DNA from: Planctomycetota bacterium | GTDB lineage: Bacteria; Planctomycetota; Phycisphaerae; Sedimentisphaerales; Anaerobacaceae | Assembly (NCBI GenBank): GCA_019456145.1 | Contig: VRUL01000001.1 | Span: forward strand, 186,001-250,000 | Direction: 5' to 3' | Length of the DNA stretch: 64,000 bases | Part shown: one piece after another, positions 54,649 through 64,000 of the stretch | How the letters are laid out: every line of letters starts with the position of its first letter | Position numbering within the stretch: the first letter of the stretch is position 1 | The notes under the pieces: model-generated | Seen by the model: the letters and a program-made list of their open reading frames with translations, nothing else | The model's database searches: none | Told to the model about the DNA's origin: nothing | Program-made: the position numbers and the translations under genes

Positions 54649-57600
54649 CTATGGATTGGCGGCGCCGGGAGAAGGTGCGGATGCTTCCCAGTTGGCTACG
54701 TCATTGCCGTAATCATTCGGCACCTTACGCGAAAGCGATTTGCCGTACCCGTCCGGCTCAGCGGGCCACGGAGTTTCATCATAGTAGCGTAGACGGTCAA
54801 TGCAGATATACTGACGCACACCATCGCTGTTCACATCGCCGGGCATGCTAATCTGCACTTTCTCACCGTCGTTGCTTAATCTGCCACTATAATTATCGAG
54901 GACCTGAACGCCAAGCGGCATACTGCCGTATCTTGCTATAAAGGCCGCCACGTCTTTGACCACCATTAGATAACCATAAGCAGGCATCGTCACAGGTGGA
55001 CTGTCCGAGAAGGTATAATCAATACCGTCGGTGAACTTCCACGGCGTAAATTTATCGATGCGGTATAATGTCACAGGCGTTCCAGTGATGTTGTACAGCT
55101 CGACATATTCCTCATCCTGATTGTCGGTTGGCGGATTGTACATAATCTCGTTGATCACAATGGGGCCGACTTTGGGATTAGCATTATTGGCGTCCGGAGT
55201 ATTGTAGTCCATCGCCACAAAGTCATACCTGTCGGTACTTGTAAGGTAACGGCCAAACGAGACACCAGTCTGTGAAGCGCCAAATTTCTGCTCTTTATAG
55301 TACCCGGTCAACACACCATCCAGACCCGAGGACAGACACAGGGTCTCGCCGTTCTCGCTCAATGCAAAGGGTATATGACATCCGGGGTCGTTTGGATTAC
55401 CAAAATTCACATCTTCACGGAAAACGATATACTCGTTTGGATCAATTATTGTCCCCTCAGTAATCTCATACTTCATCCGGTTACCACTATTGTCACTGAG
55501 GAACCAGCCGCCGATGTCAATGGGATTACCGGTAGTGTTGTGCAATTCAATCCAATCTGCATCGCCGAGATGCGAATGTGCCAGCACCTCGTTTATCACC
55601 ATCGTATCGATGTTTGAAACACCAGGTGTGGGCGGCTCGCAGAATACGTAAGTGTCGGCGCCGTCTGGGGAACGACCCTGGGAGACATCGGTAGTCTGCG
55701 GACCGTAGATGACTTTATCGATTTCGTTGAGGTTGGCGTCGAGCAGGGCAATGATTTCCTGGTCGGCCGAAAGCCTGAAGTTCAGGTGATTCAGCCCGTC
55801 TTCCGGGTCGCCATCGGCAATGAGAACGGCCATTCCCACGCCGGGGACGAAGCTTAGTGGAGCAAGCTCATGCTTGTCCGGCCGTGCAACAGGATTATCC
55901 GTCAGAAACAAACCGCCGAGATTCACCGGAAAAGCGTGGGGATTGTATAGTTCGATAAAGTTGTTTTCCGTCAGCATATCGCTGTTGGTAAACCACTCGT
56001 TGATCTTCAGCATAGCTGGATCACCAAGTGGCTGGGCGATATTGGCCTGGCCGAAAGTCGGTTGTGTCAGCGTCCATCGACCGTCGTAGCCAATCCGACC
56101 AATGGACAAATCGGGAAGCTGAAGACCGAACTCGACCGAATCGAGCAGCTCGCCTCCGAGGGACGGGCTGTCGTAGAGGTAAATGTCCTCGCTTTCGCCG
56201 TCGAGCCCGAAGCCCAGATGAATGCCCGGGGTGATAAGATTATCATCAGCGTAGAGAACCAGATACTCATTAGGCTCGATGGTGGTCCCGGCGCCGAAGA
56301 CAAACTTCCTCGGATTGTCCGGATTGTCACTGATACTCATGTCGGTCAGGTCGAGTGAAGCGGGCCCGTCGTAATATAGCTCAATCAGATCGGGGTTAGT
56401 TCCATTGTGGTCAACGGCCTCAACATTTCGGGCCAGGACTTCGCTGATAACAAGTCGCCAGTGAGAGGTGTCGACAGTCCAGGTGCGTGAGACAGTGGCA
56501 TTATCCTGGCTTTGCCGCCATTCACCGGCGGAGTTTTTGCCGATCACATAAACGGTGTAAGACTGCCCATCAGCCATTCCGTTCAGCACTATCGGGGTAT
56601 CGACAGAGAATTCCCCACTCCATGGCCCGTTCGAGTCGTTGATGCAATATTTGTAATGCGTGATGCCAGGTCCACCGACATTGAGCGTGGCATCAGTGCG
56701 GTATGTTATCTCGTCAGGTTCGCCGCAAATGGCGGCACCGGCCGGGACATGTGCACCCATATCGAGCCCCCAGGGCCCAGCCTCGATCGCTGGTGACATG
56801 GATTTGAGATGGAAATCAGTGTTAGGATCAACGAAGATAGGGTCAGCGTCAATATTGCCCACGCCAAGGTCGTGCCACTCGGCTGGGAGTATTGAGTCGC
56901 AAATATTAACATCACCAGTCGGGCCATAGTTCGGGAGGGGTTCCTGGAAGAAATGCTCAAATATCTCAGCGTTGTTCCAGAAGATGTTTCCTTCCATATC
57001 TACGCCTCCCCCCGGATCCCTTGGCGGATTTCTATAGGGCTCACCGAAACTGACTACGGCAATATCGCAGTTGAAAAAAACGTTGTTCTCTGCCCATAGG
57101 AAGCAGTCTTCCTTGAGCAGGACTGCGTGGTCGTTGTTAATGAAGATATTTCGGACGACGCAGACCTCTGTCGGGTCGCCGCCCTCAACACCGGTGGAAA
57201 CGGCATTAGAGGTACCATCGCCGCCGCCTCCGTGAAAATTCATAAAGATATTGCCCTCGACGTGTGCGTCGGAACTATCGAAGTCTGCTCCGTCATCATC
57301 ACCACCCAGGAAGATATTGTTGTACAACTGGAAGATCGGGCCGGGACGCTGGGCATCCCTAAAGTCGATTATGTCGTTATAACCGCTTGCCGTTCCAAAA
57401 ACGCAGCCATCGAAAATTATATACTCGTCGCCCGTAAGGCCAACACCGTGAAGAGGCTCGGTAGTGGTGATAGACGGAAAAACAGAATTACGGCAAATGA
57501 CCGATGGATGGTCGATATTAAGTACCATAGCATTTGTTCCGGCCCAGGTCATATTATCGATCAGAACGCGAGAGTGCTGAACGTCGGTTGACATGCCCTG

Positions 57601-60600
57601 ACCATCACCGAACTCATGATCGATATAGGTTAGCCGATTGTCCTCAAGTGTCGTGTCGAACTTAACACCGTCCCAGTTCGAGCCGCCTGGCACATGGGTG
57701 AGTCTGATACGCTGATACTGAGTTCCCTCAGCCACAAGCCGGCCACTCTGTTGCACCGTTATACCGGTGTTGCCCTCGAAGAACAGTGTCGTCCCTGGCT
57801 CGATAGTCAGTGTTGCACCCGAGGACACAGCCAGGTCACCTGTCACTATCCACGGGCCGGAAGCAGCATCCAGAACCAAATTGCCCGGAGGCATGGCGGA
57901 AAAGTTTACTTCATCACCATCGTCATACCAGATATCAACAAAATCCTTCTCAAGCTCATTACCGGTTCCATTGGGTTCGTCAAACGTCTGAACGATAACA
58001 CGGTTGATACCCGGATTCAGTGCAAATCCTTCAACATCATAATCAAAAGTGCCTACGACCAGCTCGACCGAGACGAGGAAGTCGGAGCTCGTGGTGGAGA
58101 TATTCAGCCCATGGATTGCCAGTACGTTATTACCCGGCTGAAGGGAACTGATATACCCAGAGATGGGAAATTCGTCGAAACTTTCACCAGCCTCATGGCT
58201 ACCATTATTGGCCGTATCGGAGTTCCACAGTAACGGAAACGGCTCATAAACTCCCTCTACTCTATCGCCGTTGATATAAGCTACAAAGCCATCGTCGTAT
58301 CGCATCTTCAACGTCATGAAGTCGAGGTCGACAAGGTCGCAGGCATCGACTGTAAATGGGATGCGTATATAACAAGTGGGATTATTGCTATACATCTCCG
58401 TTTCTACATCATAGCTGATATCGTCTCCATAGCCGGATCCCCTTTCGTATCCGACACCACCATCTCTGTTGGAAACAAAGCTGTAGTCATTCCAGCTCGA
58501 ATCATCAAAATTGGGGTCGCTTCGCCAGTCATTACTGACGGGGCCCGTTGGAACAAGCACAGCCTTGGCATCATCTTCGGCCACGAGTGTAACTTCTCTT
58601 ATAACGGTCCCTGTACTTTCGCCGATCGACCAAATCCCATCGAGCGGAGACCAGTAGGCCAACTGACCATTCACAAGCACAGAACGGGTCTCGATGGAAT
58701 CGGCAGACCCATTAAGTGCAGCAACGTTGCTGTCAGTAATGTAGTAGCCGTAAGATTGTGGCAGGTTGGAGCTGATGGTCATTTCAGAGGGGATGAGCGA
58801 AAGAACGTATGAGCTGCGTGCTGCTATGAATTGCTTGATATCGTCGATTGTAGCCTGCGGTACAAATCCGCCCAGAACATGGTTCACCAACGGGTTTATT
58901 TGCTCCGGCGAAAAGGTCGTCTCTATTAGGTCCTTCAAGTGCCGGTAATAGCGAGGGACAAACTGGGGGTGCTCCATAAACCGCTTCATCGTTGCAAGCG
59001 TTGTGGCGCGAAAGATGCCGCGGGTGACAGCACTGGCATCGGGATTATCGCCGATGCCGAACAAGCAATCCAGGTCATGCTGGATCACTACAAACCGCGG
59101 GTCCTCAAGGCCGCCATACAGATAGTAATCGTCTCCTCTTCCGTTGGCCAGTGAAGTCTCGTTGTTGCCTATTAGTACGTTGACGGCGATTAAACGCAGC
59201 CACTGCTCCACATTGAGAACCCTGTTGACCTCCTCGACATAAATATTGTCCGCCGTATTGTCGGAAAGAACGTATGTCAGCTCGATAAGGTCGGACCAGT
59301 CGTCCTCAGAGACATTGGTTCTCTTGAAGTACGTATCGCGGTAGGCATCCGGATTAGTGCCTTCATAATCAAGGTCCGCAGATACAGAGGCAGAACCAGT
59401 CCACATACACTTGTAAGTGTTGCCGGCGTCGTCGTCCGGGAAATGATTGTTGGCAAAGTCACTGTTGACGACCTCCAGGTGGACATACGAGCCGTACATC
59501 TCGTCGTTAGTTACAGCCTGGTTCCGGCCGTTGATCCTCACCTGTACAGCTTTAGCCTCACTATGCGCCAGTCCCGACATGCGGAAGATTGCACTGCCGA
59601 CCAACTGGAGGTATGTGTACTTAGTGTTCAAATTTATCGCGGTCACATCTTTCCATGACCGATCATGCGGAAAGTTCACGCGATAGTTATTCGGCGGGTC
59701 GTTCCGCGAGCCATGGCCTCGGTTTCGGACGCCAACGTTGTAACGCAGCTTTGTATCTACTCCATCCACACTGATGAATGTAGCGTTCATCTGGGCATAG
59801 GTATCGGCGTCAGGGTAGCGAGTTCCGATGTATTCCAACTCTGTCCACTCGGCCCCCGTCATGATGAGATAATAAATCGGCTCGCTGCCCGGTACCCACT
59901 TGGCATTCGGGTCAAATGAATCGTCAACCTGGTACAGCAGGTTCGTCACCTGCTCAGGCGTGCCGCCAACCAGGCTCGGTGCAGGCCAGGTTCGAGAGTT
60001 AGCCCCGGCATCACTCGCTTCAATGTAGAACTCGACGATTGTATCGTTGGGCTTAGCGGATATCTGTGCGGAGTAAACGCCGTCATTGGCATCGTTGTCA
60101 CCGTGCGTTGCATCGTCAAACATCGTGAGTGTGGCGAAGCCTGAGGCACCGTCAACCCGGTGATGCAGCGTTACCGTGATGTCGGTCGTCAGCTCGTCGA
60201 GGATACGGGCTTTCACAGTCACCGGAGCCGTAGACTGCGGAATAATCGGACGATGCTTCACCTCCAGGATCATCGGTGCGATATCATTGTCAGCTACTGA
60301 GTTTGCCACACCGGGCGTGCCTCCGTTATTGAGACTCGCCACCCAGTTCTGCCCATACTCGTTAGACAGCGCTGGATTGACCAGCTCCAGCGATTTGCCT
60401 CCTCCGTCATGATCGTCGTACCAGACCCACCCGCGGTGGCCGTTATCAAGCGGGCCCTCCTCACGCACGGCCCAGTCGCCCTCGTCGGCGTAGCGAACAC
60501 GGTCGATATTCACACGTATATCGTCAATCAGTTCAATTGCCTCGCCGGAATTGCTCAGCCGTCCGTACCAGCCGCCCACCACGTTGGTTACGCCCGGGTA

Positions 60601-61575
60601 ATTGGCTGTAAACGTATTCACGTCCGCTGCGACAACAAGGTACTCTCCCACATCAATTGTCACATCGTTCGGGAAAGCGAAGTCAACGCCATTAGTAAAT
60701 CGCCAGCCAGCCAGGCTGATCAACTCCGTTCCCCGGTTAAACAGCTCGATATACTCGGCCCGGATATCCTCGGGCTCGATGGTCCCCGTAGTGGAGTGGT
60801 AGGGATGGTACGTAATCTCGTTGATGACAACGTTGATGCCGGATTCACCTCCGTTGAATTCTCCCGGCGTTGGGGGTGTGTTGGTGTCATGAAAAAAGAC
60901 ACTCCATGGACCGCTGCCATTGGGAAAGCGACCATAGGAATTATCTCCGCCAAGTGCCGGGAAGTCAATGATACTGTCAATCAGAGTACTGCCGTTGGTG
61001 TCAATCAGGCCGACATCTTCCTCGCCGCCGGCATTGAGTCCGAAGTCCACGTGCAGACCCTCTTCTGAGAGTTCGCTGTCAGCCCAAATCAGAAGGTAGC
61101 TGAAGGGGCCAATGGTAGTTTTCTCAGGGTAATTGTCGGGAATTCGATACCACTGGTTGGCATCGTTCACATCATCTGTGAGGTACATACCACCTATGTC
61201 GATGCTGTAATCGCCGTAGTTGTAAATCTCGATCCAGTCGTGATAATCACCATTTGGGTCCTGGATGAACCTGTCGTTTTCGGCCATGAACTCATTAATC
61301 ACCAGCCTAATTTGGCTGTGGTCATGGCCCAAGTCCCCCGCCAACAGCGCAAGGTCAAACATACTTACGCCAGGCACACCATCCAGGTCGGCTTTGCACG
61401 CAGGGGCAAGGCAGCTTGGATCTAACCAACGGTCGGCAAGAATTTTCAGGTCTTTCCAATCAACTTTGAGGTCCCCGTTAACATCGCCTACGAGGTAAGG
61501 ATGGGCTCCAGTCGAACCAGCCAATGATGCTATCAAAACCACTGAGAGCAACGAGGTAGTTATAAATCTGGGCAT
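54649..61575 (-). CDS. 2308-residue secreted multidomain protein: dockerin-like, six lamin-tail domains, CotH, beta-helix
   Basis: A strong ribosome site (GGAAGGAG) precedes the ATG. Signal peptide 1-24; a dockerin-type pair of calcium-binding loops at 28-82 ('GDVNGDLKVDWKDLKILADRWL', given in parts: 'DVNGDLKVDW', 'ADLDGVPGVSMFD'). Lamin-tail domains start at about 92 ('LVINEFMAENDRF') and 249 ('VVINEITYHPYH'). A CotH kinase-like region runs from about 565 to 935 with 'VIQHDLDCLFGIGDN'. A beta-galactosidase-like jelly-roll follows near 1005-1180. A right-handed beta-helix lies at about 1220-1570 ('LTIEPGTTLFFEG', 'VRNIFINNDHAVLL'). Four more lamin-tail domains follow ('LVISEVLARN', 'LKINEWFTNS', 'MVINEVLAHS', 'IVINEIMYNP'). 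Such proteins are known from planctomycete and marine genomes; CotH members can phosphorylate proteins. It may bind or display extracellular matrix or polysaccharide. Confidence 0.9.
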   Translation of the reverse strand: MPRFITTSLLSVVLIASLAGSTGAHPYLVGDVNGDLKVDWKDLKILADRWLDPSCLAPACKADLDGVPGVSMFDLALLAGDLGHDHSQIRLVINEFMAENDRFIQDPNGDYHDWIEIYNYGDYSIDIGGMYLTDDVNDANQWYRIPDNYPEKTTIGPFSYLLIWADSELSEEGLHVDFGLNAGGEEDVGLIDTNGSTLIDSIIDFPALGGDNSYGRFPNGSGPWSVFFHDTNTPPTPGEFNGGESGINVVINEITYHPYHSTTGTIEPEDIRAEYIELFNRGTELISLAGWRFTNGVDFAFPNDVTIDVGEYLVVAADVNTFTANYPGVTNVVGGWYGRLSNSGEAIELIDDIRVNIDRVRYADEGDWAVREEGPLDNGHRGWVWYDDHDGGGKSLELVNPALSNEYGQNWVASLNNGGTPGVANSVADNDIAPMILEVKHRPIIPQSTAPVTVKARILDELTTDITVTLHHRVDGASGFATLTMFDDATHGDNDANDGVYSAQISAKPNDTIVEFYIEASDAGANSRTWPAPSLVGGTPEQVTNLLYQVDDSFDPNAKWVPGSEPIYYLIMTGAEWTELEYIGTRYPDADTYAQMNATFISVDGVDTKLRYNVGVRNRGHGSRNDPPNNYRVNFPHDRSWKDVTAINLNTKYTYLQLVGSAIFRMSGLAHSEAKAVQVRINGRNQAVTNDEMYGSYVHLEVVNSDFANNHFPDDDAGNTYKCMWTGSASVSADLDYEGTNPDAYRDTYFKRTNVSEDDWSDLIELTYVLSDNTADNIYVEEVNRVLNVEQWLRLIAVNVLIGNNETSLANGRGDDYYLYGGLEDPRFVVIQHDLDCLFGIGDNPDASAVTRGIFRATTLATMKRFMEHPQFVPRYYRHLKDLIETTFSPEQINPLVNHVLGGFVPQATIDDIKQFIAARSSYVLSLIPSEMTISSNLPQSYGYYITDSNVAALNGSADSIETRSVLVNGQLAYWSPLDGIWSIGESTGTVIREVTLVAEDDAKAVLVPTGPVSNDWRSDPNFDDSSWNDYSFVSNRDGGVGYERGSGYGDDISYDVETEMYSNNPTCYIRIPFTVDACDLVDLDFMTLKMRYDDGFVAYINGDRVEGVYEPFPLLWNSDTANNGSHEAGESFDEFPISGYISSLQPGNNVLAIHGLNISTTSSDFLVSVELVVGTFDYDVEGFALNPGINRVIVQTFDEPNGTGNELEKDFVDIWYDDGDEVNFSAMPPGNLVLDAASGPWIVTGDLAVSSGATLTIEPGTTLFFEGNTGITVQQSGRLVAEGTQYQRIRLTHVPGGSNWDGVKFDTTLEDNRLTYIDHEFGDGQGMSTDVQHSRVLIDNMTWAGTNAMVLNIDHPSVICRNSVFPSITTTEPLHGVGLTGDEYIIFDGCVFGTASGYNDIIDFRDAQRPGPIFQLYNNIFLGGDDDGADFDSSDAHVEGNIFMNFHGGGGDGTSNAVSTGVEGGDPTEVCVVRNIFINNDHAVLLKEDCFLWAENNVFFNCDIAVVSFGEPYRNPPRDPGGGVDMEGNIFWNNAEIFEHFFQEPLPNYGPTGDVNICDSILPAEWHDLGVGNIDADPIFVDPNTDFHLKSMSPAIEAGPWGLDMGAHVPAGAAICGEPDEITYRTDATLNVGGPGITHYKYCINDSNGPWSGEFSVDTPIVLNGMADGQSYTVYVIGKNSAGEWRQSQDNATVSRTWTVDTSHWRLVISEVLARNVEAVDHNGTNPDLIELYYDGPASLDLTDMSISDNPDNPRKFVFGAGTTIEPNEYLVLYADDNLITPGIHLGFGLDGESEDIYLYDSPSLGGELLDSVEFGLQLPDLSIGRIGYDGRWTLTQPTFGQANIAQPLGDPAMLKINEWFTNSDMLTENNFIELYNPHAFPVNLGGLFLTDNPVARPDKHELAPLSFVPGVGMAVLIADGDPEDGLNHLNFRLSADQEIIALLDANLNEIDKVIYGPQTTDVSQGRSPDGADTYVFCEPPTPGVSNIDTMVINEVLAHSHLGDADWIELHNTTGNPIDIGGWFLSDNSGNRMKYEITEGTIIDPNEYIVFREDVNFGNPNDPGCHIPFALSENGETLCLSSGLDGVLTGYYKEQKFGASQTGVSFGRYLTSTDRYDFVAMDYNTPDANNANPKVGPIVINEIMYNPPTDNQDEEYVELYNITGTPVTLYRIDKFTPWKFTDGIDYTFSDSPPVTMPAYGYLMVVKDVAAFIARYGSMPLGVQVLDNYSGRLSNDGEKVQISMPGDVNSDGVRQYICIDRLRYYDETPWPAEPDGYGKSLSRKVPNDYGNDVANWEASAPSPGAANP

Positions 61576-61679
61576 CTTTATCTCCTTCCTAACCGATATC
61601 TCAGGCCGCCTTCGTCGTGGTGTTTATCTCTTGTAAATTCCAGTCCTTGTGCAAACAATATCCTATAAACGGTATTTAA

Positions 61680-61708
61680 ATTATAGCATTTATAGGACAT
61701 AGAGTCAA
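61680..61708 (-). promoter_or_regulatory. Strong promoter of the giant secreted protein gene
   Basis: Minus-strand TTGACT (61708-61703) and a perfect TATAAT (61685-61680) with a 17-base spacer. Start is near 61673, giving a leader of about 98 bases. This is among the best sigma-70 matches in the window. The 61709-62042 stretch shows no gene. Confidence 0.7.
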
Positions 61709-62042
61709 TAGTCTTGTTGCACACGATTACCCGTTTTGAGAGGGGGAGATGAAAAAACCTCATTGTGCTTGTAAAATGTTGTTTTCCGAAACCATTACGG
61801 AGCTGATAGACGCCTGTGCAACTTGTCTGTCAACAGGTGTTTCATCTATCCGCTGCACCAGCTTTGCAACCTGCGCCATTTCTGCTGACTGAAAGCGGGA
61901 GGATTAACCCGAGCCGTTGATTTGCAGCGGAATTTGCAACACGTATGCTCTGTTAGGCTACTGTCACGTTACGGCCAGCATCACAAGTTCTTTTTTGACA
62001 ATTATTGATCATTTATTCACAAATACTTACAAAACTCCAAGG

Positions 62043-62204
62043 CGGACTGAAAATCCGTGTCTCGGCGGTTAAAGTCCGCCCCTGCCCACTTTTATATCTT
62101 CTTTCTCTCTATAATTTATATAAATCTCAACTTCTAAAATTCTCCTGTTTTCCCTTTCAAAATGGCTCAATGCGTCCAGAATGCGTCCACTTTGATTCAC
62201 TACT
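62043..62204 (+). repeat. Partial tRNA-Phe copy and flank (attR-like)
   Basis: Repeats 53165-53328. The tRNA part has anticodon arm, T stem and acceptor 3' strand but no 5' half, so it cannot form a tRNA. Its T stem GGCGG/CCGCC is perfect while its T loop (TTAAAGT) has lost the conserved sequence. Confidence 0.8.
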
Positions 62205-62537
62205 CAGTCAGAGGTGAATAGCATGTGAGTTGGGATTTGGAAAGATTTGGGTCGTTGAACGAAGAACTGTTTCCAAACTCGTCAGTCGCGACGAAGTCTC
62301 TGGCCATCGGATTATCGTATCAAGAATGTTTTTTATAGGAACTGTTCACCGGGTTCCAGCTGCAAAAATTGGTTTTTAGAGCATATCTATTTCGGATTCT
62401 ACGTGATTTTTCTGAATACGAAATCACTTGTTTCTGACCCCTTAATATCTGCCGATACTTTGATTGTGCAGGAAGTATGTAAAAGGTAGACCAAAGGGCT
62501 AAATTGCAGGCATAAAACTCGAACAAGGGAAGATGAA
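62205..62537. other. Intergenic region upstream of the HAMP sensor gene
   Basis: No frame with a ribosome site, no RNA gene and no convincing consensus promoter were found in these 333 bases. TTGATT near 62459 has a possible TAAAAG partner, but at only 14 bases. Confidence 0.45.
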
Positions 62538-63569
62538 ATGAAAATAAGTCAAAAGTTGACTTTTGGATTCTTGGCGATTGTGTCATTGGTTGCAGTGGTA
62601 GGGTCTATTTGTTTATACCAACTGCATGAAATTGCTGAGCCCCTGGAGCAGGATATACCTGAAACCATAAGGACAATAAGTGAATCATCATACCTGGATG
62701 GATTAGCTCAGTTCATACGTTATTATGACGAGGTGTTGACTCAATCTGCCAGGAACTACGCTTTTACACAGGATAAAAAATGGGAACAACGTTATAGGGA
62801 TGTTGAGCCGAAATTGGGCAGAATAATAAAGAAGGCCATTGAGGGGGGAGATGAAAAGGACAAGGAATATTTCTCAAGTGTTGATAAGGCAAATCTTGCT
62901 CTTGTGGACATGGAATACGAAGCCATTGAGCTTGTTAATAACCGACAAACAGAAAAAGCAGTTAAAATATTGGAAGACAATGAATATTGGAATCAAAAGA
63001 AGGTTTATGAACAAGGTCTTCGAGACTATGTTCAGAGGAAAGGTGTTCGATACGATGAGGCGCTCGCGACCTCTACAGAAGAAGTGGAATTAGTAAACAA
63101 CCATACTCGAAATCTAATTAAAACGAGCACACGTTTAGTTTTTGTCTTTGTTGCTGTTGCTTTGATACTATCAATAGGGATAGGTTACCTCATTTTCCAT
63201 TCCATCTCAAATCCCATCGCAAAATTAAAAGCTGCCATAGCCCAAATAGGAGCAGGTGATTTGGACACTCGGATAGAGGTTAACTCAAATGATGAGATTG
63301 GTGACCTGGCCAGCTCTTTCAATAAGATGGCTCGTGATTTAAAAAGTACCACTGCATCGATTGAAAAGCTTAAGCAGGCTGAAGAAAAGTCGCATAAAAC
63401 GTTGAAAGAGTTAGAGCGATTTAACAACCTGGCAGTGGGTCGAGAATTGCGGATGATTGGGTTGAAAAAAGAGGTTGACGGTCTCCTGTGCGAGTTTGGC
63501 AGGGAAGAAAAATACAAAAGCGATTATCAGAAGATAGAAAGTAAATCTTTAAGTGGAAATACTGATTAA
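62538..63569 (+). CDS. Membrane sensor with HAMP domain, no output domain
   Basis: 343 residues. One membrane helix at 8-26, an extracytoplasmic four-helix-type sensor region to about 195, a second helix at 198-220 ('LVFVFVAVALILSIGIGYLIF') and a HAMP domain at 220-275 ('SISNPIAKLKAAIAQIGAGDL', 'DEIGDLASSFNKMA'). A coiled coil follows, ending 'FNNLAVGRELRMIGLKKEVDGLLCEFG', a linker that normally leads into a PAS or histidine kinase domain. Here the protein stops instead. The kinase may be supplied by the gene 3 bases downstream, or this may be a truncated kinase. Confidence 0.85.
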   Translation: MKISQKLTFGFLAIVSLVAVVGSICLYQLHEIAEPLEQDIPETIRTISESSYLDGLAQFIRYYDEVLTQSARNYAFTQDKKWEQRYRDVEPKLGRIIKKAIEGGDEKDKEYFSSVDKANLALVDMEYEAIELVNNRQTEKAVKILEDNEYWNQKKVYEQGLRDYVQRKGVRYDEALATSTEEVELVNNHTRNLIKTSTRLVFVFVAVALILSIGIGYLIFHSISNPIAKLKAAIAQIGAGDLDTRIEVNSNDEIGDLASSFNKMARDLKSTTASIEKLKQAEEKSHKTLKELERFNNLAVGRELRMIGLKKEVDGLLCEFGREEKYKSDYQKIESKSLSGNTD

Positions 63570-63572
63570 GAA

Positions 63573-64000
63573 ATGGGCACAAAGCAACGACATAAGAGAA
63601 CTTGGATTTCGACTGTAATGATAGCTGTTTTTGCAGTTCTTGTCGTAGGAATTGTCGGTGTGATATTCTTGCTGACCGGCGCTCAGAGGCAGGATGCCAG
63701 GATAATAAATTTAGCCGGCCGCCAGCGAATGCTGACGCAGAAATTAGCAAAAGCTATCTTAGGTTACGCAACAGAACTCAACGAAAAAAACAAAGCACAT
63801 AATATAGTGGATCTGATAATACATACCAGAGGACACTTGGCAGAGTCTATTGCAAAAGCAAAGCAGGAAGGTGTATTTGAGGTGACGTCGGAAACACTTG
63901 GTTTTTTACCTGCTGCAGCTGTCAGTAGGATAGCAGAAAAATTTTCTGTGAATAAAGAAATTACGCTTCGTCAGGTAAGCAATAAGTATCGCAATCCGGC
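63573..64000 (+). CDS. PilJ-type sensor with DUF3365 (Tll0287-like) domain, partial
   Basis: The frame begins at an ATG 3 bases after the HAMP gene and runs off the right edge after about 142 residues. An N-terminal membrane helix ('MIAVFAVLVVGIVGVIFLLTG') is followed by 'INLAGRQRMLTQKLAKAI', the type IV pili methyl-accepting PilJ motif. The visible end 'ITLRQVSNKYRNP' matches the start of the DUF3365/Tll0287 sensor domain, proposed to bind heme or sense redox. The output domain lies outside the window; a histidine kinase or chemotaxis domain is likely. Confidence 0.8.
   Translation, partial: MGTKQRHKRTWISTVMIAVFAVLVVGIVGVIFLLTGAQRQDARIINLAGRQRMLTQKLAKAILGYATELNEKNKAHNIVDLIIHTRGHLAESIAKAKQEGVFEVTSETLGFLPAAAVSRIAEKFSVNKEITLRQVSNKYRNP

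Noticed and set aside
61578-61763. 61-codon minus-strand frame before the giant gene
   Set aside because: It spans the strong promoter and ribosome site of the giant gene, so it is leader sequence.

Overview
The window looks like a chromosomal segment of a Planctomycetota bacterium, plausibly of the Phycisphaerae/Sedimentisphaerales type. This is inferred from gene content, not from a marker gene: secreted proteins with a dockerin-like start, lamin-tail and CotH domains, DUF1080 and Gfo/Idh/MocA sugar genes, formylglycine-generating-enzyme-like proteins, and integrase remnants of a type I associate with planctomycetes. Most of the segment has mixed base composition. One stretch (about 47.2-49.85 kb) is clearly AT-rich and looks acquired.

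Layout. (1) 1-8354, minus strand: a carbohydrate-catabolic operon with deoC, an old-yellow-enzyme/FAD oxidoreductase, a Gfo/Idh dehydrogenase, a TIM-barrel sugar isomerase, a Tat-exported Gfo/Idh protein, an FGE-like protein and a DUF1080 hydrolase cut by the window edge. (2) 8689-13204, minus: nqrBCDEF for the Na+-translocating NADH:quinone reductase, without nqrA, with an extra conserved gene coupled to nqrF. (3) 13542-16411, plus: a three-gene proton-translocating transhydrogenase (pntAA, pntAB, pntB). (4) 16450-29629, minus: a nearly complete TCA-cycle operon in the order fumC-acn-sdhA-sdhB-sucC-sucD-sucA-sucB-gltA. It lacks icd, mdh, lpd and the succinate dehydrogenase membrane anchor. 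(5) 29959-33555, plus: a universal stress protein fused to a protochlorophyllide-reductase-like domain, a small protein, an ABC exporter pair and a membrane protein. (6) 33705-37528, minus: a cytochrome bd-type oxygen reductase built from two CydA-like subunits, one carrying a cytochrome c tail, plus two small membrane proteins.

(7) 37.8-39.0 kb: tRNA-Thr, an integrase remnant and a 177-bp element with perfect 20-bp inverted ends. (8) 39027-43093, plus: a signalling cluster (HTH-REC regulator, HDOD-histidine kinase, GAF-like protein). (9) 43290-47174, minus: a 1294-residue membrane protein joining MFS/spermidine-synthase-like, FMN-binding and NapH/NosR-type iron-sulfur modules. (10) 47.2-49.85 kb: the AT-rich island with an array of TTCGAA palindromes, small unknown genes, an HNH-AP2 endonuclease and a HigB/HigA-type toxin-antitoxin pair flanked by imperfect direct repeats. 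(11) 49875-52688, minus: an AmmeMemoRadiSam locus in which the Memo-AMMECR1 fusion has an N-terminal membrane anchor and a small Tat-type peptide gene lies between the two enzymes. (12) 53138-62204: a tRNA-Phe gene followed by an 8.7-kb island bounded by a 160-bp direct repeat of the 3' half of that tRNA and its flank. The island carries a membrane protein, an internally deleted tyrosine integrase and a 2308-residue secreted protein. (13) 62538-64000: two membrane sensor proteins, the second running off the edge.

Together the energy genes describe a respiring organism: a TCA cycle delivering NADH and succinate, Nqr coupling NADH oxidation to Na+ export, transhydrogenase balancing NADPH, and a high-affinity-type oxygen reductase. 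Everything here was read from sequence by eye and recalled family knowledge. No database search or structure prediction was run, so family calls rest on visible motifs, and residue positions inside proteins are approximate.
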